In this document: in pieces, positions 1-10,313 of the stretch
Numbering within the stretch: the stretch's first letter is position 1
How the letters are laid out: the number at the start of each line of letters is the position of its first letter
From: Kingdonia uniflora
Lineage: Eukaryota > Streptophyta > Magnoliopsida > Ranunculales > Circaeasteraceae
Direction of reading: 5' to 3'
Length of the DNA: 64,000 nucleotides
NCBI GenBank assembly: GCA_014058105.1
Contig: JACGCM010002399.1
Span: 447,501-511,500, forward strand
Position numbers and translations under genes: made by a program
Notes under the pieces: generated by a model
Told to the model about the DNA's origin: nothing
Databases searched by the model: none
The model's input: only the letters and a program-made list of their open reading frames with translations

Positions 1-655
1 TGGTCTATGTTTAACCTAAATCAATTTGATTCAATTAACTAATGTCAAACAAGCAGTTGGAAACATAAAGACATGGGCAAAGATTTTTAACCCTGTGGGA
101 AATCTTTCTCAGGAAAAAAAACCCACAGGTCGCTGTCGAATCACTCGACAGCTAAACAATCCACTATGAAAAAGAATTATAAGAGTTTGACTACTTATAG
201 ACTCGATAAACACATCCCGTGGTTACCTCTCTTCTAATTAAGCTCCTAGCAACCGATTCTTCGTTCTCGCAATGCCTCACCTCGGATAACGCACCAAAGC
301 TTCAAAGCTTGAATCGCTCAATTTCATCAATCCATAATTAAGATTTCTTGATCAATGATGATTGATTCAAGATATGAGTGTTTTAATTCTCTCTTGAATC
401 TCTCAAGAGTAATCTTTCTTCACTCTAAAAAACAAGTCTTGGAAAAATTTATTTTAAAAGAAGTGAAATTTGAAAAAATGAAAGTTGTCTTTTATTATAA
501 ATCACGTTCTCTGTTCGAATAGAATTAAATGTATTCAAATAGAAATCAGGCTGAGCCAATCTATTCGAATAAAAACTGACTGAGGCATTTTATTCGAATA
601 CAAACAAAATCTATTCGAATAGAAATGTTCTCAGTTCTATTCGAATAGAAGCTCT
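1..655 (-). mobile_element. Possible LTR fragment of a Ty1/copia-like element at the window edge
   Basis: Read on the minus strand, 1-300 looks like the R/U5 part of a plant copia LTR: a 'catagtggattg' stretch near 160-175, then a short hairpin (ctgtcgagtgattcgacag, about 132-150) and a pyrimidine-rich 'cctgtgggttttttttcc' block. The region near 511-650 carries repeated TTCGAATA motifs, as expected of U3 regulatory repeats. No primer-binding site, polypurine tract or terminal TG/CA pair could be fixed, and no coding part is in the window. The assignment is an inference from base pattern only and is weak; it could also be intergenic sequence. Confidence 0.3.
511..650. repeat. Cluster of palindromic TTCGAAT(A) motifs
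   Basis: Six near-identical motifs of the form ctattcgaataga occur at about 513, 531 (degenerate), 561, 591, 611 and 637. Each is nearly its own reverse complement. Spacing is irregular (20-30 bp). Regularly placed palindromes like these in plant LTRs often are transcription-factor sites; that role is inferred. Confidence 0.6.
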
Positions 656-660
656 GTTAT

Positions 661-1431
661 CTTATAAAGGACATACTTATTACCTGGGCTTGATATTTAG
701 AGCAAGGAGATAGAAATCCGCTTACCTGTTCAGTGTCAGTCCAACTGTAGTCACACCACGTGCACTCACTGACGCCGGATAGCCACGAGATAGTGCTGAC
801 ACTCACTCTAGACACTAAATGAAACAAACTCTAAAATGGATGTTTCAATGTCCACATCACTTCTCGCGACATTCCCATCTTTTGAATGCAATTTGTAGTT
901 GTTCGAATATGAAATAATCTCTGGTTTTGTATGGAACTATGAAAAACTCACAAGTTTACATGATAAATATATTGTTGGTATAATTTGAGGGAATTAAGTT
1001 TGTTCAAATATTTTGAGATGTCATCAACAAAATAGAATAAATTAGTTTCATTGTTTTGTAGTTTTCATATCCCCTTTTGATACATGTCTCAATGTTCTGC
1101 CGCAACATCTTAAACCACAAAATTTGTCTAAACCCCAAACGAAGCATTCATAAAAGTAAATCAATTGCACGAAAGTTTCAACCGATTTCCCTACACTTGG
1201 ATCGAACTCATTTCCTGAATAAGTAAAGTGTAAATCAAATATGGCTATAAATGTGCAGGGTCTAAGTAATATAGATAGCGCCTGCGTCAACATTATTGCC
1301 CGTGCATAGTCATGGGTAGTACTAGTACATACATATAAACTAAAAAATGATGCATTATATATACCAAAATAAGTTAAAGTTAGAGCCTATTATATCTAAC
1401 CAAAAGGTATATATCCGTTTTAACGGATCGG
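661..1431. other. Non-coding stretch, nothing recognised
   Basis: AT-rich DNA with only short chance reading frames. No splice-like exon pattern, RNA gene or transposon terminus could be recognised. Confidence 0.4.
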
Positions 1432-1575
1432 GTTTTTAAAGGATCGGGTTATGGTGAATCCTAACTCGATCCGTTTGTTAAAGGATCGAATCATTAACGG
1501 ATCGGGTCGTAGAGGATCAATAATTTTTCTATCCTGATCATTTGTTAATGGATCGGACTGGATCAGATACAAGGT
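1432..1575. repeat. GATC-rich degenerate tandem repeat
   Basis: About eight scattered copies of (a)ggatcggg(t) or its complement cgatcc lie between 1424 and 1570, alternating with 'ttaacgg' or 'gttaaagg'. It has the look of a degenerate low-complexity repeat. Any frame crossing it is a by-product of the repeat. Confidence 0.6.
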
Positions 1576-1667
1576 CAAATCCAACTCATCGACAACCCTA
1601 CTCTTTAGGGGCATAATGATAATTGTGAGTGATTCAAGATTAGATAAGATATTATGTTGCGCGAAAA

Positions 1668-2355
1668 CGCGTTACCCCTCTTCTCAAACGTTTCCTGGGA
1701 AACGGGTGCGATTTGGTTTCCCCAAATTCGGGAAACGTTGGGGAAATGTCTGCGAAACGAATGTGATTCGCATAATGATTCGACTGTAATTCGGTCTGGG
1801 AAACGCTGATGATTCGGTTTGGGAAACGCTAATGATTCGATTTTCGATTCGGGTGATTTGTATATCAAAACGATTTTTTATTCGATTTTGGGAAATTTTT
1901 GAAATTCGTATATTGAAACAATGCTCTTATATGTGATTTGATGCTCTTATACCCACAAAGGAAGAAAGAAAGAAAAAAAAACCCAAATCTTTAGTTACTA
2001 CTTTATAACGAAATTTCCTTAAGAAAGGAAACCCTTAAGCATACTTAACTTTTCGTATGTTGGTTCTCTCTTGACAAGTTAACAAGTATTATCTTTGTAT
2101 TTTGATCTCTTTACCATCAAAAAGTATCATTCTTAGCTTCTTTTGACTTAGCTTCTTTTGACACTTCTTACTCGATTCATTGTTCAGATTTGAATATGGT
2201 TCAATACTCGTTTCCCTCTCGTTTCACATTTCGCTTCAATTGTCGCATCTCTCCTGTATGCGTTTCCCATTTCCCGAATCATATATACAAAATATTGGAC
2301 GTTTCCGTTTCCGTTTCTCGTAGTTGTTTTCCGTACCCGCTTCACTTGCAAGTAA
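1668..2355. repeat. Dispersed GGAAACG-rich repeat, copy 1
   Basis: The left end (gttacccctcttctcaaacg..., with 'gggaaacgggtgc') and the right end ('atttcccgaatca...ttggacgtttccgtttc', about 2265-2350) both recur in the same order and orientation at 4438-4560 and 5478-5580. The middle has local repeats of 'gggaaacgctgatgattcgg' type (about 1797-1850). It is probably a copy of an old, unclassified transposon or satellite-like repeat. No coding capacity is seen. Confidence 0.5.
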
Positions 2356-2410
2356 CATAAATAAGATATAATTTGATGGCACGTCCAAAAACCGGTTGGG
2401 TTTACACGGT

Positions 2411-2560
2411 GACGCACGGTGTCAGCGATTTAGACCGGCATTAGTTGGTAGGAATTGGGGGCACCACTGGGTGTATTATTTTGGACCATTCATTGGAGCG
2501 GGGATCGCAGGAGTGGTTTACGAGTACCAAAATGAACCTCCAGGACTCACCATCCCTTAG
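2411..2560 (+). pseudogene. Aquaporin (MIP family) C-terminal exon remnant
   Basis: Translation over 2411-2560 gives a degenerate NPAR-like start (DARC.RF.PALVG), then HHWVYYFGPFIGAGIAGVVY followed by EYQNEPPG and a stop at 2558-2560. The HWVY.GP.IG...A..VYEY pattern is the last transmembrane helix of plant aquaporins, closest by eye to the tonoplast (TIP) type because of the VYEY ending. Aquaporins form tetrameric water or small-solute channels. Only about 45 codons remain: the N-terminal five helices and the first NPA loop are absent, the second NPA has become N/D-A, and no upstream exon was found, so this is a relic. Confidence 0.6.
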
Positions 2561-2985
2561 CTTCCGAAGATTACTTGGCTTTGGTAGGATCGATGTGTTT
2601 TCTACAGTAAATGTTGTTTCATTGTTGTAGTTGTTGTTCTAGTAATATTACTCAATAAATGGCTACAAACCAATCCTTAATTTGGAGATGTTGTTGTTAG
2701 GCAGGGTGTGTTATTGTAGAGATGAAGAAGTGTTGAAATGGTTCATAAATTTCCTGTAATCTGTAATCATGACTCTGCAGATGAAGTATTAAACTGAAAT
2801 CTCACAAACTATGTAATTATAACTAATTGAAGCAAAATATTTCTGTCTTTATTAAATTAAAATTACATAGAAATCAAGTAAAGCATAAAATGAAACAAAC
2901 TAATTGAAGCTGAAGGCTCAACTCTTTTCCTTGGAAGCAAATATCTGAGCAAAACTCGTCACTTGAAAAACAGGCAGGCTTGTTT
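2561..2985. other. Spacer downstream of the F-box pseudogene
   Basis: AT-rich spacer between the aquaporin remnant and the 3' end of the minus-strand F-box pseudogene. Part of 2860-2985 may be its 3' UTR. Nothing else recognised. Confidence 0.4.
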
Positions 2986-4127
2986 CTAAAGACAGGGCTC
3001 CATCCAAAACAAGTGTAATGGAGGCCTCACAGTGTAGAAGTTCATATCCCCACTATACTCAATCAATTTGTAAGTGCCAGCTCGTCCATCTTTCATAGAG
3101 TAGAAATCCATTTCGTGAAATTTCTTGTAATTCATAGTATCGAATATTGTATAAGTACGAAGGTTATCGCATACCCCATCTCCCATTCCTTCAGGTGTTG
3201 CTGACTGTGGAACTAAAACATGTTTATTATTGTTCGACCAAAATAATACTCGACCCCCTAAGCTTTTTACTTCCACCATTCTATTGTGAGAAACTGTAAC
3301 AAAAGACATCAGAAGCAACTTCCGGGTGGTATTGCTTTGCAACAAATAAAACATTGTCCCCTGCGTCTACAAGGGCAAATATGCTAAATGGATTCAGTGG
3401 AACTGTTGCAATTTTTCTCAGAGTTTCCTTGGCAATATCAAAAATTGCTACACCATCTCCAATACCCAGACAGTGCAGTAAACCGCCTTTATATACTAGA
3501 TGGTCTCCAGGAAAACGATCAAAACTGGCATTGAATTTACAAGTTGTCCATCTTTTGTCCCTCCTGCTACATGTTTGTAAAAGAATTCCCTCTGGATTAC
3601 GAATTTGATACTCCACATAGAGAAGGTAATTGTCGGATGTAGGGGGGCAGTCGAAGGTGGCATCAAAGGAATTGTATACTAGCAGGAAATTCGATCTTCT
3701 CAAAAGTAAAGGATTATATAGGAAGAGTAAAGTTTCTGAGCCCAATAGCAATAATCCACTCTTGCAATAGTAGGTACGTAGTTGAGAAAATCCCTTTCCC
3801 TTGACCGAATAATTCTTTCCATAAAGAGGGTCGTAGAGATTATATGAAGGAAAGTAACGTCGTTCTCCAATATAAGAGCCATGGAAGTTGCCTTGCTGGT
3901 TGAATTTGACGTATGGATTGCCATCTACTACACGTTGCACGAACACGTTCTTGAACAGTGAATACGAGCTTCGACATGATAATTTCCAGAAGTTCTTCTG
4001 AAAGATCAGACCACTTAGGTTTCATCACTTGGTTGTTCTTTGGTTCAATCACTTTCTTAAGCTTGGGTTTCATGGCTTTCTTAAACTTGGGCTTCATGGC
4101 TTTAAGCTTGTAGATCTGAAAATTCAA
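2986..4127 (-). pseudogene. F-box protein with DUF295/KIB-type beta-propeller, frameshifted
   Basis: Proteins of this family are SCF ubiquitin-ligase adaptors. The start at 4127 gives a basic leader with a repeated MKPK.KK motif, followed by an F-box (WSDLSEELLEIIMSKL...CSRWQSI) and the usual QLPWLLY junction. A second frame (about 3860-3290) carries the propeller: FDCPPTSDNYLLYVEY, RDKRWTTCKFNASFDRFPGD, VYKGGLLHCLGIGDGVAIFD and PFSIFALVDAGDNVLFV. A third frame (about 3300-2986) carries HNRMVEVKSLGGRVLFWSNN and the end, WMEPCL-stop. Order and content are those of one plant DUF295 F-box gene of about 380 residues, but two single-frame shifts, near 3845 and near 3295, break it. No intron is needed. 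It may be a pseudogene, or the shifts may be assembly errors. Confidence 0.75.
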
Positions 4128-4437
4128 ACATTAAACCAATAATAAAATTAGGGCTCAGGATATTAGATAAACACGGCAACGAAATATAAACTAAGCAAGC
4201 TGCAAAATAAGTTGGGTCTAAAGTACTTCATGATTCTGTAAGTCAATGAAGGTTTAGCTGTACAGGAGATGAAATTTTAAAGCTTAGCCTCTATGTAGAG
4301 AGAGAGAGCGAGCAAACCTCTGAAGCAGATGATGTTTCCATTGAGAGAGAAAGAAAGAGAGTTCTAGCAGAAGATGCAGCAGCTGGGAGGGAAATGGAAG
4401 AGAGGTCTTTAGGGTTTGTGACTTTGAAAAATAATAT

Positions 4438-5580
4438 GTTACGGCCCACTCTCCCAAACGTTTTATAGGAAACCCGTTTAAAACGGGTGCAATTTGTTCC
4501 AGACAATTTTTTTTGGGAAACACTGACTTGAGACATTTGTGATTGGGGACAATAACAATAATTTTTTTGGAAACTCAATAACAATTATTTATTTTTGGGT
4601 TAATTAACTTTTAGACTCAAAACAATGACTACTATTTGGGCTAACCCTTGTGATTGTTATTTTTAGCTTTTGGACTCTAAAAAACCTTGGAAGTCACTCT
4701 CCGAGATGAAAATAATATAAATACCATAAATACCACTGCAGTTTTGGAATCATCATCATCACCTTAAACACACACACAGAGAAGAAAGATGAAGAAGTGA
4801 TTGTCATCATTATCAACGAGAGCGACGAAGGCAAAGAAGCAAGGTTCGATGGTTTTACCGATCATTCTAAAATCGAGTCCACAATTTGATTCTAAAAGCG
4901 AGGTTCGATGGTTTCACCGAGGTTCGGAAATGATGATGATGATTTTGGAAGGTGATAGATGATGATTTTTGGAAGATGATGATTTTTGAAAGATGAAAGC
5001 CAAGTTTTTGAGGGTTTGAAGTTTTGAAAGTATAAGATTTTGGGTTTGTTGGAATTTTTTTGGGGTTTTTTTGTTGGGGTTTCTTGTGATGATGTTGGTT
5101 ATTGTTGAATGTTGATGATGATGTTGTTAATGGATTTTTGTTTTAATTTAGTTTTGATTTCTATTTTGTTTCATAATTTATGTATTATTTTAGTTTTAGA
5201 GCTTCAATGGCGGAGAAGGAGATGAAAAGGGTAATTTTGATATTTAACAAAAACTAACAACTCTGGGGTATTATAGGGTCCAAAAGTTAAAAATGACAAC
5301 GGGGTTACCCCAAATCGTGGTCATTATTTCGGGTCTAAAAGCTAATTAGCCCTTCTTTTTTTAAACCTACATAGTCACTAGTCACTAGTCACTAGTCACA
5401 ATGATTATTTTTTTTGGGTGAGTACAACTTCGTTTTCAGATTACATATACAACTTCGTCGCATCATACTAGTAATCATTTCCGTTTCCCGTTTCCCGAAT
5501 CACGTAAAAAAAATAATGGACATTTTCCGTTTCTGTTTCACATATCTTTCACGTACTCATTTCAGTTTTAAGAAACATAG
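4438..5580. repeat. Dispersed GGAAACG-rich repeat, copy 2, split by an insertion
   Basis: Bases 4438-4560 match 1668-1760 (gttac...ctctcccaaacg, 'cgggtgcaatttg') and 5478-5580 match 2265-2350 (tttcccgaatcacg, 'ggacattttccgtttctg'). The middle is replaced by the 757-bp inverted-repeat element at 4597-5353. The two copies bracket the F-box pseudogene in the same orientation. Confidence 0.5.
4597..5353. mobile_element. 757-bp non-autonomous inverted-repeat element (MITE or MULE-like)
   Basis: The left end gggttaattaacttttagac and the reverse complement of the right end, gggctaattagcttttagac, match. The similarity continues inward for about 85-90 bp (rac.c.aa.aatgac.ac.atttggg.taaccc, then ttttggacyctaa). 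The flanks tttattttt (left) and ttctttttt (right) could be a decayed 9-bp target duplication, which with long inverted ends suggests a Mutator-like element. The core is rich in gatgat and tttgggg runs and encodes nothing recognisable. It lies inside the second copy of the dispersed repeat, so it inserted after that repeat. Confidence 0.65.
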
Positions 5581-5620
5581 CTCTAGGGAGGCGCATTTAT
5601 AGGCATTGAACTCTCTAGAA

Positions 5621-5675
5621 ATTAGGAATAGGAATTAGAATAGGAATAGGAAGAGGAATCGGAACAGGAACAGGA
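5621..5675. repeat. (GGAATA)n-like microsatellite
   Basis: Imperfect runs of ggaata, ggaaga and ggaaca over about 55 bases. Confidence 0.8.
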
Positions 5676-6157
5676 TTTGCCAACCAGCCTAGATTGGTAA
5701 TGCTCCCTAGAAAATCTTCGTAGTATTACATCCTACTCCTTTCCGCACTAGCTGGGGCCGTAGTACCACGATATCTTCCTTCAAAGTACACTGTGCCGAC
5801 AAATATTTTTCAATTTTTTTAGAGAAATGAAAACTATTGTAGGTTTTTAATTGATCAAAGTTTTAATGGACAATACACCAAAGTAACTATAAAACAAATA
5901 CACCAAAGTAAACTACTTGCATAAAAATGCATGAATTTACAATGATTATAGCACTAACAACAAATTATGATGAGATTACTTTAATAATTTGCATCCTTGA
6001 CTCAGCAATGGAAGATGAAGAGCAAACACTTAAGCCCAAAAGGGTATTACTCCTTGTACAACCTTGCAAAAAATAATCGGGTTCCATTATTGCATATGCT
6101 TGTTTGAAATCAGTACTACGTCAACGTCACAGATTCACATTAAACAAAACAAAAAGT
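5676..6157. other. Spacer, possibly 3' UTR of the minus-strand exon at 11557
   Basis: No coding signal. If the nested elements at 6163-11534 are removed, the right part of this stretch becomes continuous with the bases just downstream of the stop codon at 11557-11559 on the minus strand, so some of it may have been that gene's 3' UTR. Confidence 0.35.
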
Positions 6158-6162
6158 GATAC

Positions 6163-6501
6163 TGACGTGATTACTACGAACGCGGAAGCAAGATTCGCAA
6201 GAAGATCACGTTGTATTTGAGAGTTAAAGAAAACTACTAGTTTCTACTAAACAAATCAACTTTTTTTAATCAAAATCAACTGAGAAACAAATAACCTAGA
6301 CCTCCCATTTTATAGAACATAAGGGGGGGTTAGAATTAGGAACCCTAATTCTAATTGAAATAAACTTCTACTTAAATTGAGAAATTGCTACTAAACTATA
6401 TTGGACCTCTCCAATAGAGCTTAAGAGCTAAAGTAATAAAGCATTAATTAAATATAGGTCACACAGTAGGTTGACGATCTTATTAAGGATGTGTCACATC
6501 A
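6163..6501 (-). repeat. Element B, 3' LTR
   Basis: 339 bp. It aligns along its length with 11228-11534 (shared blocks: attactacga.cgcggaagcaag, cctagacctcccattttatag, tatattggacctctccaa). It has about 32 bp near its inner end that the other copy lacks, lying between two gtcaca repeats, consistent with a repeat-mediated deletion in the right copy. Confidence 0.85.
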
Positions 6502-7031
6502 AACCCTCCGTCTGAGAAGATTTTATCCACGAAATCAAGGAGGCGGTGCTCCAGAGAACTCACGCACATATGTAGTGTGCTTCCCGGTATCTTCTTCATT
6601 TTCGTCTTGTAAAACTCGTTTAACATTTTGAAGTTTTCCGCGGAATTTTTTGTACCCCGAGACAGTACCCAAAAATGGGGTACCACGTTGTCACTAACAT
6701 CCTTACGTCGATCGATGCCCAAAACTGAAGAAAGCATTGTGATTCACTTCTTAAAACTCGCGAGAAAGCCCTCCCAAAATGAATCAACAAACGAGGGTTT
6801 CTCCTTACTCGGGAGAGGTCTGATTTGAGGCCGTACTTGGTGGGGGACATTTATTGTGTATACTGCTAGAGATGTTTGTAGGATATGTTGGAGCACATGG
6901 CAAGCATGTGTTGGAGTTTTAAATGAGTATAGTGCATCCGGTTGTACCCAATCATCTTCTCTTCTTTCTCCTTCAACCAGTGAAACTTGGATTGCTAAAG
7001 TTTTCAAATCTTCCTCCAATAGTGCTACATG

Positions 7032-7406
7032 TGATCCAGGAGGATCTGAAGAAGAAAGGAGTTTTTCCAATTTTATCTAAAGTCGTTCGAACGAGTTGTC
7101 ATACCGTTCAAACGAGTTGTCAACTTTCTAGGGTTTTAGACCAATTACGCGTAAAGTTGTTCGAATGAGTTTAGATGTCGTTCGAACGACTTTGACATAG
7201 TTTGTAATTTTTAGGCATAGTTTTGCCTCAAGATCCGTTCTTTTATTATTTCAAGTTTCCTAGTATATAAAGGAAAAACTTAGGGTTTAGAGGTTATCAT
7301 TATAATTACTTTGTTTTTAGCAATTGAATCTCTTATTTTTCCTAACCAATTGGTGTTTTTCGTATTTTTTTTGCTAACTAGAGTTTTTCTATCGCATTAT
7401 GGATTA
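7032..7406 (+). repeat. Element A, 5' LTR
   Basis: 375 bp. TATATAAA at 7264-7271 is the likely promoter box. Upstream of it are four gttcgaacgac/gttcaaacgag-type palindromic repeats (7084-7190). Compared with the 3' LTR it lacks two blocks of about 40-50 bp. Confidence 0.85.
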
Positions 7407-7731
7407 AGTGGTATCAGATTTCTAGTTGCAATTTTCGGGGGGTTGATTGTTGTTTATTGTCTCTACACGCGACCATCTCAAGCAAACGAAGGAGAAGCTA
7501 GTGAGTCCATTGACGATTCGTCGTAAAACTAATTCGAAGAAGAAGAAGGATTTAGAGATGGACGATTCCAACGATCGACTCACGACTTTGGAAACGACAA
7601 TTTCTGACCTAACTGCTACTGTAGTGGAGTTAGTATAACAATTGTGTCTCACGAACCTCGCGAAGGCTTCCACTTCAGTGAAACGGCGTGGCCGTACTTA
7701 ACGGCGAGGCCGCTCGAGGAAGAAAGGGGCA

Positions 7732-8734
7732 ATGGAGGTAGATAGAGACGAGGGTACTGAGGAGGTAGATAGTGATTCTAGTTATGCCAAATCTGACGAG
7801 GAGCGATCGGTTATTGGTAAGTCCATGAATCCTATGCGTAATCTTCGTATCAATTTTAAGATTAAAATTCTAGTATTCGACGGTTCAATCGATGCGGAGA
7901 TATTGGATAACTGATTAGATAGGCTAGAGGCCTATTTTTCATGAATACTCTAATGCTCAAAAAATTTGTTTTTCTACGTTGAAATTCGCAAGTCATGCAC
8001 TCACGTGGTGGAAATCTTATCGAAAATGCCACGATGTAGAACATTTAAGTTAGAAAGAATTCAAGGTACCAGTGCGAAATTAATTTTATCCGATTGGGTA
8101 TGACCAAGAGAGATTGTATAAATGGTACAATTTGCCCTAAAAGTTTGAGTAATCCGTAAAGGAGTGCACTGCGGCATTTCATAACCAAGCTTTAGTTTTG
8201 GATATTGAAATGGACGAGTATGAGGTGTTCATGAAGTACACAGGGGGTTTGTTGGAATCTATTAGAAGAGAATTGAAACTCGTTAATGTGGTCAATATTG
8301 AGGACGCTACCGTGAAGGCAATTGTTATTAAAGGCAGGTACTTAAAGAGTGACAAGAAAGACAACAAGAGCAAGTCGGGGTATATGTCTACTTGGAAGTC
8401 TGATCAGAAAAGGGAGTCCAAAGGAGAGGGGTCTTCGTCCAAGGAGTATCGTTACAATCATTGTAAGGCGAATAGGCATATTTTTTATTATTGTTGGAAA
8501 CCTCGCCCGAAGCTTAGGGCGAAGGAGGAGAAGAACCAAAAAAAAAGATATGCACTTGCCGCAGAGGTTGTTAACCTCCAGGATTTAGATAAACTGAATC
8601 TGAAGCTTATACTTATGTTTCAGCAGACTTCGGCTACCGAGGAGGAGAGTCGGGAAGAATTTTTTCATGTCAGTATTCAGGTGAAGCGGAGTTTAGTCCA
8701 GGCCATTGGGATCCGGGTAGTCATAAAATTTTGA
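7732..8734 (+). pseudogene. Element A gag remnant
   Basis: Conserved gypsy gag features in pieces: VFDGSIDAEILDN-stop-LDRLEAYF (7877-7940; the stop is TGA where the family has Trp), SHALTWWKSYRK, then KECTAAFHNQALVLD and a 178-residue open part from 8198. The last has a zinc knuckle reduced to CKANRHIFYYC: the C-x4-H-x4-C half is intact, but the first cysteine of CX2CX4HX4C is tyrosine. Gag packages the element RNA in virus-like particles. Several stops make it non-functional. Confidence 0.75.
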
Positions 8735-9800
8735 TTTCTGAGACGTTAGTGAAGAAGATGGGTTTGACGACTACAACTCATCCTAAGCCGTATGGTTTGG
8801 GGTGGATTAAGAAAGATGCGTATTTAATGATCACGAAGTAGTATACGTTCAAGTTTGCGATTACTGAGATGTTTATTGACAAGGTGACGTGTGAAGTGGT
8901 TCCTTTGGATGTGTGTCAGGTCATCTTGGGTATCCCTTATCTTTGAGACCGAGATGCGATTCATTACCGTAGAGCTCGCAAGTATCGTCTTGTGAAGGAG
9001 TAAAAGAAGTTCCATATCAATGCTTATAAGGAGCATGTCACCATAAAGAATTTAGTAACGGTGACTCAGGTAAAGCGGTTGGTTAATGCGAGCTGCAAGT
9101 TTGTGTTATTAGTTCCACCGGTTGTAGAGGGTACGTCGGCTAGAGTATTGTCTACAATGTCAATGTCTTATAAGCAGCAAACCGAAATGGGGAAGTTGCA
9201 AGAGGAGGTTGTAGTACATACTGATCACATACCGTTACATTTTTTAGCTACATAGTCCAAGCTACAGCAAGCTCGCCAGATGAAGGGGATGTTGTATCTC
9301 CAACAATCCCCTGGATTATACAGTATAAGAAGGGAATGGACAACAAAATGGTTGATAGGTTATCTCGACCCCCATTACCAACTACTTCTGCTATGTTGGT
9401 TTCTATGCAAATACAACCTATTATTACGTCAGAGTATGTTGCAGGATATGATGATACCAAGGGGCGTAGTGTGTTTCGCCGAAAGTTGCTGCAAGGATAG
9501 ATATGTGAGTATGAATTAGATTTGCTGCCTTCTATGCAGATGTCTTCGGTGATTAATGTCGAGCATTTGAAGCTGTTTGAGCCGTATCTTTTAGATGATG
9601 ACTCTACAATCGACACTCGCCTATCGTCAGTTGATGACTTATGGATAAAAGGAGAAGATCCGTTGCAGGAGGATGGTATTCTAAAGAGGAAAGTTCATAC
9701 TACAAGATGGGGTGGTATTATATTACTTCGAGTTGGGAAGAAGGGTCAGCTACCTACTAAGCCGAAGTGGTACAACAGGGAAATGGGCAATGCCACATTC
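8735..9800 (+). pseudogene. Element A pol remnants: protease, RNase H tail, integrase C-terminus
   Basis: Bases 8735-9055 resemble the domain after gypsy gag (ETLVKKMGL, YTFKFAITEMFIDK, VCQVILGIPYL), probably the retropepsin core without its DTG motif. At about 9200-9360 the sequence jumps to the RNase H end (TDHIPLHFLAT-stop-SKLQQARQ, then KKGMDNKMVDRLSRPPLP in another frame) and on to an integrase C-terminal part (VINVEHLKLFEPYL, 9552-9593). Reverse transcriptase and the integrase core are absent. Frames change several times. Confidence 0.7.
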
Positions 9801-9856
9801 CTACATCTCCAGTTCTAGCTTGAGCAGGAGCTCAGGGCTCCTAAAGAGGGGAGCTA

Positions 9857-10313
9857 TGATCCTGGAGGATCTGAAGAAGAAAGGAGTTTTTCCAATTTTA
9901 TCTAAAGTCGTTCGAATGACTTTTTTTCATGCTCTCTAGAATTTGGCTCATATAGAATTTTTGTTCGAACGAGTTGTCAACTTTCTACGGTTTTAGACCA
10001 ATTAGGCGTAAAGTCGTTCGAACGAGTTTGGATGCCATTCGAACGACTTTGGCGTAGTTTGTAATTCTTAAGCGTAGTTTTGCCTCAAAATCCGTTCTTT
10101 GGTTATTTTAAGTTCCCTAGTATATAAAGGGAACCTAGGTTATTTTTCTATCGATGTTAGATCTATAAAATGTTCTGAGGAAGAACTTAGGGTTTAGAGT
10201 TTATCATTGTAATTACTTTGTTTTTAGCAACTGAATCTCTTATTTTTCCCAACCAATTTGTGTTCTTCGCATTTTTTTTGCTAACTATAGCTTCTCTATC
10301 GTATTGTGGATTA
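9857..10313 (+). repeat. Element A, 3' LTR
   Basis: 457 bp. TATATAAA at 10121-10128. It aligns with 7032-7406 from TGATCC to GGATTA but has extra blocks near 9920-9965 and 10137-10187. Several point differences show it is not a very recent insertion. Confidence 0.85.

Larger units (their letters stand above)
7032..10313 (+). mobile_element. Element A: internally deleted Ty3/gypsy retrotransposon (plus)
   Basis: LTRs at 7032-7406 and 9857-10313 share TGATCC...GGATTA ends, which form a near-perfect inverted pair. TGGTATCAGA (7409-7418) directly follows the first LTR and matches the initiator-Met tRNA primer site. A purine tract aaagaggggag (9843-9853) precedes the second LTR. The target duplication ACATG is perfect (7027-7031 and 10314-10318). 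Only 2.45 kb of internal DNA remains: a gag remnant, a protease fragment, the tail of RNase H and the C-terminal end of integrase. Most of pol has been deleted. Confidence 0.9.

Noticed and set aside
505..650. Regularly repeated TTCGAATA units as a CRISPR-like array
   Set aside because: Units are short, degenerate and palindromic, with no constant repeat-spacer structure and no cas genes; the DNA is plant nuclear.
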